This document shows positions 1 through 10,473 of a DNA stretch of 64,000 nt, piece after piece; position 1 is the stretch's first letter, and each line of letters opens with the position of its first letter. Under the pieces are notes generated by a model that did no database searches, was not told where the DNA came from, and saw only the letters and a list, made by a program, of their open reading frames with translations. The position numbers and the translations under genes were made by a program. The stretch comes from Salticus scenicus. Lineage: Eukaryota; Arthropoda; Arachnida; Araneae; Salticidae. The DNA is taken from positions 111,385,259 through 111,449,258 of the forward strand of contig OZ005653.1 of NCBI GenBank assembly GCA_963930645.1. The letters are read 5' to 3'.

Positions 1-970
1 GTTTAAGTCTTGAATCTTTACTTGTTTATTTATCTACATTTATACGTTTAAATGTAAGTGATACGATTAACTTTAATTTAAATGCAATTGTTTTCCAATA
101 TTAATTATTTAATAAATTTGAATTCCAGTTGCCATATTTTAAATATTATTTTAATAATTTTCGATAATGCTTCTTAGTGTATTTGCGTGTCAAACATAAA
201 TTATATGTTGATGTATGCTAAAATTTAAGTAACATGTATTTTGGGGGTTATCATTAAACTTTGTGTCAATAAACGAAACGTAAATTCGGTATATTCATGC
301 CAATCACATTGGTTATTTAAAAGCCGCAGTGAACTTTCTAAAATTTAATCTATACGAATCTTTGTTGTTAGAAGTTAAGTTGATTTTATTTGGATGCATA
401 TATATTTTAAATGTAATGCTCTTTTTTTTTTCACTTTTTTTTTCACATTTTAATACGCTTGATAATAATATCGGGGAATTTATTAAATTTTTATTATTAT
501 TGTTGTTGTTGTTGTAAAGAACGCTATTTATTTATATTTAAATATTTTCTTTAAAGTGCACTTTCTAGAAGGTGATGTTTAGTTTTCTATAATGGGTACA
601 TAGGCTGGGAATCCTGTGTCAAATGTTATTTAATATACTTAGATATTTTACAGACATAGTATGTCTCTAATGTATATAGATTTAGCATATGGCCAATGCA
701 TGGAGAAATTTGCCCTAATTGTGTGGTATTTACATATCAGTGATACCAACATGTATGAGTTAAAGAAGAATATGTAACAAACAATAAATATTTGTTATTT
801 TTATCTAATTTTATTGACAAAATATGGAATGATATTATTATTTTTTTTTTCGTTTCTTTTTTTAATTATATTAATCCCTAGCAATCTTCGCCCTCTTTGC
901 TATTTGTTACGACTAAAGGAATTCTCGAACAATTTAAATAACTATTTTTATACCACTTTACAAATAAAAA

Positions 971-1008
<38 letters not shown>

Positions 1009-1992
1009 TGAAATTGCACTGAATCTCGTTTAGTGTATTCGCTGCTAACGATAGCATCTTTCCCGTGCGTACTGCATCGGGTCTGGGTTCCTTGTGCCTC
1101 CAGTCCATATCATTCGGACCTACACAAAAAATAAATAAATGAAAAAGTTTTTATTTTCAAATGAATTAAATAAGCAAAAAGAAGAAGAATTTTTAATTAA
1201 ACATAATCTTTACTACGTTTATACTGTTCTACTATATTACTATTTTTTCGATGAAAACAATAAATTTAAAAAGAAAAAAAAAAAATTTTCTTTTTAAATT
1301 AATTAATTAATTAAAAGAAAAATAAACATCGTAACAGCGTTTTCAAAGTGGCGGAGACTATAGAAATGAAAGAATAAATTTAAGAAAATGAAACAGAAAA
1401 AATCAAAGAAAGCAATTACTTTCTTAAAAATTACTTCATCACTTTAATGTCTTATATAAAATACATAGCAAAGCAAAAGCAAACCTTTCTCGAAAACTAT
1501 GTTAATTATGAGTAAACTTTCACACTTCATCATACAAGACATAAATTATATTATTATTATTATTATTATTTTAATTATGCATTGGCATACTACACTAATC
1601 TTTTAAAGTTTACTTTTTAGATTAAATTTTTCAAAACTTAAATTCTTCTTAATATTTTGACAGATTCAATGAACTTAACTATTTCCAGGTGCTTGTAACT
1701 GTCTAACTTGCCTAAAATATCATTCACGGATTAAAACTTTAGACATTTTTGAAGTTAGAACATAAGCTGATTTTATTTTTGATAAAGCGTTTAAATATAA
1801 TATATGTGTGAGAGACAGAGCTTGTGTATGTACCACTAAATTTCTAAGAATATTTTATCGGGAATTTTAATATTTTTAAATTGTTTAATTTATGAATTAA
1901 TTTTGCAGGTACATGAATATAAACTTCTCAAACTTTTGATGGATACTTTAATGATAAAGTAGTTGTAAACGTCCTTATTAAATAAAACATTA

Positions 1993-2027
<35 letters not shown>

Positions 2028-2573
2028 CTGTGGGGGGAAAATGTGAAAACTGTTGCATATTTTATTTTATTTTTAATATAATGTTATAAGTTAAGTATTT
2101 CTTGTGCAGTATGATTTATATATTTTTCTTCAGTATCTCTTGTTTATGCTGTTTATTTAATTCAATATAAACAAAGAATGAAATAAATAATATATTTTAA
2201 TTTATTTAAATTTTATGCATTTATTTTAGTTGGTAACTTCTTATTTTAAGCATACTTGCACGAAACAGCATTTAGAGGATATAAATTGTTTGGTTTTAAA
2301 ATGTTTTTATTTTATTTTATTTTATTGTAAATTTATGTACTCACAAATCTATAATACTACGTTTGTGTTATAATATATTTACTTATAATTCTTATAAATG
2401 TAACAAAAATGAAAATAAAAATTATTATTTAATTAATTAATTAAATCCAACAGTTGAAATAGAAGTAAATATTAAAGTTTACTTTTAAACTTACTGTTTA
2501 ACTTATGTTGTGGCAATAAATTAATTGCAAAAAATATATTGTTTGCTATAGTGTTACAAAATTGTAAATAATT
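1..2573. other. AT-rich noncoding stretch
   Basis: No gene is supportable here. Open frames are short and made of homopolymer-rich codons. There are long poly-A runs at about 974-1003 and 1997-2023 and an ATT microsatellite at about 1548-1570. A patch at about 1036-1140 is GC-richer and ends in an A-rich tail of TAAA-type repeats; it could be an old SINE but I cannot define its head. Confidence 0.7.
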
Positions 2574-3178
2574 GTGTTGATTTTTGTATAAATTCTTTCA
2601 AAGAGGCGTAGTATGTTGACAAAGTGCTAATTTTGTGCATTTCTAGTCGTTTTAGCTTTGAAATAACCTTATTTTCCTTTAAAAACGCATAAAAAGCCCC
2701 AATAAGGCAGGTAATGGATTTGGCGCCAAATTTGGCGACTTTTTCCCACCTTGGCGATATTTTGGCGACCTTGGCGAGAAAATCCTTATTAGGGATATAC
2801 CAAATATGAAAGCTCTAATTCCATTGGCTGATGAGATATGGAGATTTCTGGAACGTTCCACACTTTTCTACAGGGGTATATAAGAGCTGTATTCTTCGCC
2901 AAGGCTAGTTCAGTTCAGTCCTCAGCCAGCTTCGCTAAAGCTTGCATTGTTTTGAGCCTGTTTGAAAGAGACATGCTTTAAGTGTTATTGCTATACAGTT
3001 TGTACTGTGGATTTGCTATTGACAGCTGTTGTTTAAGGAGTGTTTACTGGTTGAATTGAAGCTGATATTTGGTAAATAGACCTGTATTTTTTAGGAACTT
3101 TCTGTGAATAAATTACTGAATTTTTGTAAGTTTCGCCTTTCATTCTCGGACAACTCACGAACCCCCAAGTACGCAACA
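2574..3178 (+). repeat. Solo-LTR-like block with TTTGGCG motif cluster
   Basis: The block looks like a retroelement LTR read on the plus strand. It has a TATA box (GGTATATAAG, about 2874), an initiator-like TCAGTTCAGTCC about 30 bp downstream, a polyadenylation signal (AATAAA, about 3108), and begins near TGTT and ends near CAACA. No coding region flanks it, so it would be a solo LTR. The U3-like part holds five TTGGCG words in about 65 bp, including the palindrome TTTGGCGCCAAA. About 200 bp of the U3 part recurs at 26045-26250, which supports a dispersed repeat. Exact ends and a target duplication are not established. Confidence 0.55.
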
Positions 3179-3517
3179 ATATCTATAATGAGTATTTTTT
3201 AAATAATTTAAATAATAACCTTTCACCAGTAACTTTTACATGTTTTATAGCAGTAGACAATGCTAGATCAACTATTTACAGTGTTCGGATTTTTTCTTCA
3301 CCATTGGCTAAGATATACTCTTGTGCTCATGGGCCTGACAGTTAAGATCTTTCTGCATTTTCCACTGAATCTTCCCTGAGTATAAGATAGAACACTGAAG
3401 ATGCACTGATGACGGTTCGCTAAATGCTGCCAAACAGCTATCTGCTTTCGAATTACCTCTATTTGGCGTTCTGTGGACCATTTCACATAGAATTTTTATT
3501 AAAATCACACAATCAAC

Positions 3518-3636
3518 TGTGAAAGAAAATCATATTTGATCAAATTTTATTTTTCCGACTGAGTGAAAATAATGCCTGGACCGGGAGTCGAACCCCGGAT
3601 CTTTGACTTACAAGGTCAAGGCTCTACCAATTGAGC
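3518..3636 (-). mobile_element. tRNA-derived SINE, copy 1, with 15-bp target duplication
   Basis: On the minus strand this carries a tRNA-like head from the D arm onward, with internal promoter boxes A (GCTCAATTGGTAGAGC) and B (GGGGTTCGACTCCC), followed by a non-tRNA tail beginning ATTATTTTCACTCAGTCGG. The same head and tail recur at 3803-3906. The 15-bp word AATCACACAATCAAC occurs at both borders (3503-3517 and 3637-3651), a perfect target-site duplication. The acceptor 5' strand is missing, so the copy is 5'-truncated. A real tRNA gene is unlikely because the tail is shared and the acceptor stem is gone. Confidence 0.85.
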
Positions 3637-3802
3637 AATCACACAATCAACAGTTGATTGTGTGATTGAATTAAAAATTGTGTTTCTTTCTCCCATTATC
3701 TAATGGTGTTTTCCATTTCCTGCGGCTTATTTCTGTCAAGTTATCTACATGATAGACCAGAGATGTTTCTGGCTAAAGGTTGTCTGGCCGACCGGGGTGT
3801 CG

Positions 3803-3906
3803 GCCTGGATAGCTCAATTGGTAGAGCCTTGACCTTGTAAGTCAAAGATTCGGGGTTCGACTCCCGGTCCAGGCATTATTTTCACTCAGTCGGAAAAATA
3901 AAATTT
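3803..3906 (+). mobile_element. tRNA-derived SINE, copy 2, full cloverleaf head
   Basis: The head (3803-3875) folds as a complete 73-nt cloverleaf. The acceptor stem GCCTGGA/TCCAGGC pairs perfectly, as does the D stem GCTC/GAGC and the anticodon stem TTGAC/GTCAA. The loop CTTGTAA gives anticodon TGT (threonine). The T stem has one G-G mismatch. The unit-specific tail shared with copy 1 follows directly, ending in an A-rich run. This marks a pol III-type SINE rather than a host tRNA gene, although the head alone could be called as tRNA-Thr by a tRNA finder. No clear target duplication was seen. Confidence 0.75.
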
Positions 3907-4440
3907 CATTTCACCTAGGAATAAAACTTCCGTGTGCTCAATCTACCTGTGTTCTTGTACCGCTATCTAATATTTTATAAATGGAAAATGGAAATTTTCA
4001 CAAACGTTAATAAGATAATAGATTGTTTTTTGTTTTCAGTCATGTAATATGCCACTTTTATTTATTCGGTAAAATTCATATCTATGTTCGTTTGAGGTTG
4101 ATTGGTATAACGTCGCATTGGAGTTACGTACACATTTTTGGCGTCCTGACATTTACTCCGTGGGGGTTCTCTGGAAACAATCTATTGGAATGTCGGACGT
4201 CCGTTGAAAGGGCTTAGATAAATCTGTAATTGCAGCGGTATTATTTTTTCGGAAATGGAGGAAATCTGGGACACGGTGAACTTTACGTGAACTAGCTACC
4301 TTATAATGTATATTATGGCCGTTGGACGGTTTGACTACTGAACACACAATCCTCGAATGACAATCTCGACGCTGTACTAATCAAGCTACAGTACTCAATC
4401 AAGCTACGGTCAATATTTTTTGCATAATTTGAAAGACAAT
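3907..4440. other. No recognisable feature
   Basis: Unique-looking AT-rich DNA. Short open frames on both strands overlap one another and match no family I recognise. Confidence 0.6.
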
Positions 4441-4630
4441 TTCTCAGGATATTATTACTTTCAGAACACTATAGTGAGGAAAGTATTGTAATCATGTCAA
4501 AAATCCGAATTTGAGATTTTGTTGTTTCTATACGTTTCAAGGTCCCCTGAGTCCATTTTCACTATTTTTACGATGATGTATGTGTGTGTATGTGTGTATG
4601 TGTGTGTGTATGTCTGTGAGTGAACACGCT
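4440..4630 (+). repeat. Head module of satellite-bearing repeat family, copy 1
   Basis: This 190-bp segment aligns by eye with about 60940-61080: ATCATG-type start, an AAATTTG run, GTTTCTRT, a TTTTCA run, then a TG-rich tract (4573-4615) and GTGAAYACG before the phrase TAGCRTCTAAACGC. Both copies are followed immediately by a tandem array, but the arrays differ. It is probably one end of a nonautonomous DNA element. Confidence 0.6.
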
Positions 4631-5320
4631 AGCATCTAAACGCTTTGTTCGAATAAGCTGAAAGTTAGTGCGCATATTGTAAGTCACCATAGTACGAACC
4701 CTATAGATTTTGGTGAATCTATCACTTATAGTTTTTTTACAGGGACAGAAAGAAAAATTCTTTATCATTATAGCCTATGGGACCAAAATCTTAAAAGTTA
4801 AATAGCATCTAAACGCCTTATTCAATTGAGCAAAAAATTTATACGCATATTATGTGTCACAGATACTCAATCTCATAGATTTTGAGAATCTAGCACTTAT
4901 AGTTTTTTAACAGGGACACAAAGACAAATTCTTTATCATTATGGCCTATGGGGCCAAATTTTTAAAAGTGTGATAGCGTCTAAACGCCTTATTAATATGA
5001 GCAAAAAATTTGTACACCTATTATAGGTCACAGTTGCATCAACTGTATAGATTTTGGTGAATCTAGCACTTGCAGTTTTTTTACAGGGACACAAAGACAA
5101 ATTCTTTATCATTATGACCTATGGGACCAATTTTTTAAAAGTGCGATAGCATTTAAACGCCTTATTCAATTGAGCTGAAAATTTATATGAATATTATACA
5201 TCACTGTTGCACTAACTATAAGCATTTTGGTGAATCTAGCATTTATACGTTTTTATAGGGAAACAACGAAAAATTCTTTAGCATTATGATCTGTGGGCTC
5301 AAAGTTCAGGAGCTTTAAGC
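4631..5320 (+). repeat. Tandem array, about 172 bp x 4
   Basis: Four diverged units start with AGCATCTAAACGC-type words at 4631, 4804, 4975 and 5148, giving spacings of 173, 171 and 173 bp. Each contains ATAGATTTTGGTGAATCTA, then ACAGGGACA, an AATTCTTTATCATTAT word and CCTATGGG. The first and last units are the most diverged, which is normal for array edges. Confidence 0.85.
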
Positions 5321-5339
5321 AAAACATCGTGTAATATAT

Positions 5340-6287
5340 GGAGAAAAGTTACTTTATCTACAAAACTGTTAATGACTCAATGTTCGGAAAGTCGAGTGGA
5401 GTCACTCCAGATTTTTTTTTTTTATATTTTTTTATTCAATTTCAAAACACTTTACAATTTACTATCTCTTATAAAAAAATATATTTTCATCAAAATCAAA
5501 TTATCTTATTTGTATGAGAGTTCTTTATTCAGATACACATTTCTCAAAATAAAATAATAATTATTATTTTTATTATAATTATTATCTACTTCGAAACACC
5601 AGTTAGAAAACGGCACTGGTTAATTTACATGAGATTATCTAAATATAACTGACAATTAATTATATTCTGCATAAAATAACGACTATACTTACATTTACCA
5701 CTATCTGAGAAGATTAGTGGAATTTGTGAACGGAAAAGAAAAGAATGAAAGTGAAAAACATTCATTGTCTTTTGTTGTTTAATTATATGTCGAATTGAGC
5801 AACATAAGAAATTATAAGGTTTTTACTTTTATATGAAGAACATACTTTGGCAAAAATTTCAAATTAATATTGTATTTTACTAACAATAATTATTTTTAAA
5901 TACTTTTTCTTTCATATATATGCTATATTTAGTTAATTAAAAAAATTATTTATATAATCAATAATTTTAAACTCTAAATAATCTAAATGAAAATAAGTGG
6001 AAATATAACGAAATATAATTAGCTATGGATCAAAGAAATACTTGCAGTTAAAAAAAAAAAATAAATAAATAAATAAAAAATTTTGTACTTACTTATTTTT
6101 AAGAAAAAATTGTTTTGAGAGTTTTTATATATCGTGTAAACAGTAGTTATCATTTATAGTGAAATTAAACTGTACGGATAATAAACATTTTAATTATAAT
6201 TAGTACTTTTTATCAAACATTTCGTTTCATTGATGATTAATAGTTTTTGAAACGTAATTTTATAAAATACGTAAAATATAGATTTCG

Positions 6288-6321
<34 letters not shown>

Positions 6322-6700
6322 ATAGAAGAAAAAAGTACAATTAGCGTTATAGTTTACGTTCGTTTATTTATTTATTTATAATTACTTCATCAACTTGTGA
6401 GAAAATACATTCCTTATAAATAAATAAATAACATAAAATTAAAATAAAAAAATATAAATTTTTAAGCAGTCTAATATATTTCGATAAAACACATTAAAAT
6501 CTTTATCTTACAATGTACAGATTTAGAGCAATTTGTTTTACAAGAAATTTCACAAAACATATCTGATATTTTCAACTGAAATTATATATTTTGAAAAGGT
6601 TTATGATTATTTTATTTTTATCATTAGTGTGTAATACATGTTAACAATACTACATGTTAAAATATTCTTAAACCAATAATCTTTAAGTATAACAATACAA
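5340..6700. other. AT-rich noncoding stretch
   Basis: No gene visible. Contains a poly-A run (6292-6318) and small TAAA and TTTA microsatellites. The last five bases before 6707 are the left copy of the BEL element target duplication. Confidence 0.65.
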
Positions 6701-6706
6701 TGTAAT

Positions 6707-6930
6707 TGTTGCGCCTGCGCACTCTGTAAAGTTCGCTCCTTCGTTACGGAGCTCAGTTAGATTGTAACTCCGCTCATGGGAGGCTGGCAGCTTTCTTTAC
6801 TCCCATTTTAAAGTTTTAAATAAATGTAGTTGTGATGTTGAAATCACCTCTAGTGTGTCAAGTTTTTATTACAGTCCACTATTTAAGTATTCAATGTGTT
6901 CTTATATAGTTTTAATTCTATGAACTAACA
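6707..6930 (+). repeat. BEL/Pao 5' LTR
   Basis: Starts TGTTGCGCCTGCGC and ends GAACTAACA, with TG...CA termini. AATAAA (about 6820) is a probable polyadenylation signal. It is identical to the 3' LTR except for one A/T difference near 6763. Immediately downstream is TTTTGGTCCGTGCGACC, the kind of TGGTCC sequence seen next to BEL/Pao 5' LTRs, a probable primer-binding site. Confidence 0.93.
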
Positions 6931-6941
6931 TTTTTTGGTCC

Positions 6942-8230
6942 GTGCGACCACAGCGTAACCAGCACAGTTTCGTTTTCATAAAGAAAACAATAATGGCTTT
7001 AACCGCATTAAATAGAAAAAAAGGGAATATCAAATCCCAATTCACAAAGTTACTCAATATTCCTAATGACGAATTAACCACAAAGGGAGAAATAACTTCG
7101 AGAATATCAATTTTAGAAAAACTTCAAAATAGATTTGAAGATTTAAAAGTGGAGTACTATCAAGTGGCAAAGGATGATGAGTTTCCTACAATAGAAGAAG
7201 AGTTAAGTGAGCTAGATTCTCAATTTCAAGAATTAGAGGTAAGATTCAATACCTTACTAATTAACTGTAGTGACAATGTGAGTAATATAAACTCAAATAA
7301 TAGCTCGTTAGGAGCTGAAAGAAACATTGTTCCAAATCATAGTATGCATTTACCCCAAATACCATTACCTGTATTTTCAGGAAAATTTGAAGAATGGAAC
7401 GGATTTAAAACGCAGTTTCTAAATTTAATGGATGATAATCCTTTATTAACTGCAAATCAAAAACTCTTTTATTTACGCGCTGCGTTGAAAGGCGAAGCAA
7501 AAACAGTAGAAACCAGTGATGATACTTACGATTCTCTACTAAAAACATTAGAACAACGGTTGAAAATAAAAGAGCTATAATAGATGCTCATACCAAAACA
7601 ATTATTAATTATGAAAAAGTAACTCATGAATCTGGTAAAGAATTACGAAAATTATTGGATTGTATTTTAAAGAATTTAAGATCGTTAAAAGTATTGAAAT
7701 ATGAACGCGATAATCTTTCTAATATTATGTTATTAAACATTGTTTTGCAAAAGTTGGATAGGGAAACTCGCAAAAATTACGAACTTACATTAAAGAACAA
7801 CGACGTTCCTGACTTTGATCAGTTTCTAGAATTCCTAGAAAAACAGTGTTCAGTTTTAGACAGTGTAAATCGAAATTTACCGCTTAAGTCCTCAAAATAT
7901 ACTACTGATAAGTCTGGTTATCCCAGAAGTTTAGTTGTAAAAACCCAAGGAAATAATTCTAACTTGTGTATATTAGGTAAAAATAGTTCTCACACGCTAC
8001 ATAAATGCGATATATTTTTGAATTTCACAACAGAAAAACGATATGAATTTATTCGAAAGAATAACCTTTGCTTAAATTGCTTCGGATTCCACAAAATAGC
8101 AAAATGTAATTCTAAGTATGCATGCAGTAAATGTGGCTCCAGACACCACTCATTACTTCATAAAGACAAAGATTTATTACTTCCGTTATCAAAAGAGAGT
8201 GCAACCCCCCAACAAACTGTGATATTAATA
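6942..8230 (+). pseudogene. gag: BEL/Pao gag (frameshifted)
   Basis: The capsid-type Gag protein packages element RNA into particles. The first 212 codons are open (possible starts at 6942 and 6993) and include the conserved core around LPVFSGKFEEWNGFKTQF, typical of BEL/Pao Gag. The frame closes at 7580. The homologous reading continues in another frame, visible from about 7575 through KELRKLLDCILKNL to a cysteine-rich zinc-finger region (CLNCFGFHK, then CSKCGSRHHSLLH) ending near 8180. The break is a single-base length change near 7562. A further frame change lies between about 8190 and 8290, before the protease. Confidence 0.88.
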
Positions 8231-8269
8231 GCGATCGTCTGCTTCATGCAGCAGGTGGATCGACTGAAA

Positions 8270-10247
8270 GCAATCAGTCGGCGCCGATTACATGTTTTGT
8301 TTCTGAAAATAAAAGAGTTATATTAGCGACGGCCACAGTTTTTGTGTTAGATGAATACGGATTTTATCACCCAGCAACTGCGGTTCTTGATAGCGCTTCA
8401 CAGTCTAATATTGCAACAGCAAAATTTGTAAATAAGTTAGGATTGAAAAAAGAAAAAATAAACATTCCTCTTTCGGCGTTGTCAGGAATTCCGATAAATA
8501 TAAAAACGAAAACACAAGCACTGGTACCAAATGAGAATAATTCGTTTTCAGCTAATCTGGAATTTTTGATTGTACCAAAAATTATTGATGCGTTACCAAT
8601 AAACTATTCTAATATATTAAAATTAAATTTTCCAAAGGGAATTAAACTGACCGATAAAACACTATTCAAAAATAACAACAATGTTGATTTACTGATTGGG
8701 GCCGAAATATTTTTTGAATTAATGTTAACCAATAAAATCAAAATTCCTGAAACGGGTGCAATTTTACAGGATACTGTGTTTGGATATGTGCTTAGTGGAG
8801 CTGTTCAAGGCACTCCACATCCATTGTATTGTGCTATGATTTCCCAGTCAGATAACTCCAATTTAGAAAATATTATGAAAAGATTTTGGGAGATTGAAAA
8901 TATACTAGATTCACCTAGTTTGAGAAATAAGGAAGAGATAGAGTGTGAAAAGCAGTTCGTGAAAACATATCGCAGAGATGATAACGGGAAGTACATAGTG
9001 AACTTACCAATGAAAAATAATTCTGAATTGGGAGATTCTTTCCATTCGTCCAAACAAAAGTTAAATAATTTATACAGACAATTAAATAGAAATCCCAACA
9101 TTTCTGAATTGTATGTAAATTTTTTGCATGAATATGAACAGTTAGGCCACATGCGAGAATTAAATGATAATGAAATAAACACTGTTAAATATTTTCTTCC
9201 ACATCACGCTGTGCCTAAACCTGATAGCAGCACTACAAAATTAAGGGTTGTATTCAACGCCAGTTCACCCACTACCATTAGTTTATCATTAAATGATTGT
9301 TTATTAAATGGAGGTGTAGTACAAGAAGATGTGTGTGCCATTTTATTACGTTTTCGTACGCACAAAATAGTTTTCACTGCGGATGTTAAAAAAATGTATA
9401 GACAGATATGGGTTAATCCTGAAAAATGTAATTGGCAATGTATTCTTTGGAATAAAACCCCTAAGGAATAGCCTAAAATTTATAAATTATTAACTGTAAC
9501 ATACGGCACAAAATGTGCTCCTTACTTGGCCACTCGTGTACTAAAACAAATCGCTAGTGATGAAGGGGCTAATTATCCGTTAGCTTCTGCCGCCACACTT
9601 AAGGATTTTTACGTTGACGACATTCTAACGGGAACTGATGAAGTGTCGTCTGCTCTGGAACTCCAGAAACAGTTGGTGTTAATGTTAACAGCTGGTGGAC
9701 TAGAGTTGCATAAATGGGTTTCAAATGCCAGAGAATTATTAGAACAAGTCCCTTACAGTGAGCAAGGTTATCACTTCGAGAAAAATGATAAAACTTCGGT
9801 GAAAACACTAGGGCTAAAATGGAATCCCAAAGATGATAATTTCAGTTTCACGGTATCATCAGATTATTGCAATACAATCACCAAACGTGGTGTTCTGAAA
9901 GAGATCGCGAGACTCTTTGACCCATTGGGTCTAGTAGGACCAGTGATAGTACAGGCTAAAATTTTCTTACAAAAATTATGGCTTTTGAAAATTGATTGGG
10001 ATCAGGAACTTCCAACACAAGAGAAAAACAAATGGATAAAATTCCGAAATGCTCTAAACGAGCTTAAAGATATTACGATCCCACGTTTCGTGTTCTCAAA
10101 CTCTAATTGTCGTGAACTGCAGCTCCACGGCTTTTCGGACGCGTCACAAGAGGCATATGGCGCAGTGGTTTATTTACGTGTGATCACTAGTTCAAACGAT
10201 GTACATGTGAGCTTACTGTGTAGTAAGTCCCGAGTTTCTCCTCATAT
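8270..10247 (+). pseudogene. pol: BEL/Pao pol, protease and reverse transcriptase part (internal stop)
   Basis: The open stretch 8344-9471 begins with an aspartic protease-like domain (LDSASQSN near the start, the DSGSQ-type motif of this family). It runs into reverse transcriptase, with KLRVVFNASSP and FTADVKKMYRQI. A TAG at 9469-9471 stops the frame, but the same frame carries on to 10247 with the catalytic FYVDD motif at about 9607-9621. The C-terminal part has the LFDPLGLVGP and LHGFSDAS words characteristic of BEL/Pao reverse transcriptase. Coding ends abruptly at a nested MITE. Confidence 0.9.
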
Positions 10248-10473
10248 CCCTTTGCGGCGCAAGACAATTTGAAACATTTAAATTATACTGCCACAGGAAT
10301 TCATGAACTGAATTAAACTAAAAGAAATTTTAAATTTTGAGGTTTAAAAAACCGGCCTTTTCTGATATGTTATAAACGTGAATTTTTGCTAAAATATTTC
10401 CAGGATGAATATTTCTAGCTGGATCTTAAATTTGGCGTCCTCGTGGCGAGGACACCGCGCGTTAAGGGGTTAA
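10248..10473. mobile_element. Nested piggyBac-type MITE
   Basis: A 222-bp noncoding insert interrupts the pol reading between residues RVSP and LTIPRLELCAAE. It starts CCCTTTGCGGCGC and ends CGCGCGTTAAGGGG followed by TTAA, an imperfect terminal inverted repeat with CCC ends and a TTAA target as in piggyBac elements. The left TTAA is no longer exact. A hairpin GTCCTC/GAGGAC lies near the right end. Confidence 0.7.

Noticed and set aside
814..1011. 65-codon open frame
   Set aside because: It ends in a poly-A tract and is hydrophobic, low-complexity AT-rich DNA.
3582..3875. Two functional tRNA-Thr genes
   Set aside because: Both are followed by the same non-tRNA tail, one lacks its acceptor strand and has a target duplication, and the other has a T-stem mismatch.
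4631..5320. CRISPR array
   Set aside because: Units are 172 bp, diverged along their whole length and without repeat-spacer alternation, in animal DNA.
8805..9182. 125-codon minus-strand frame
   Set aside because: Shadow of the BEL/Pao pol frame on the opposite strand.
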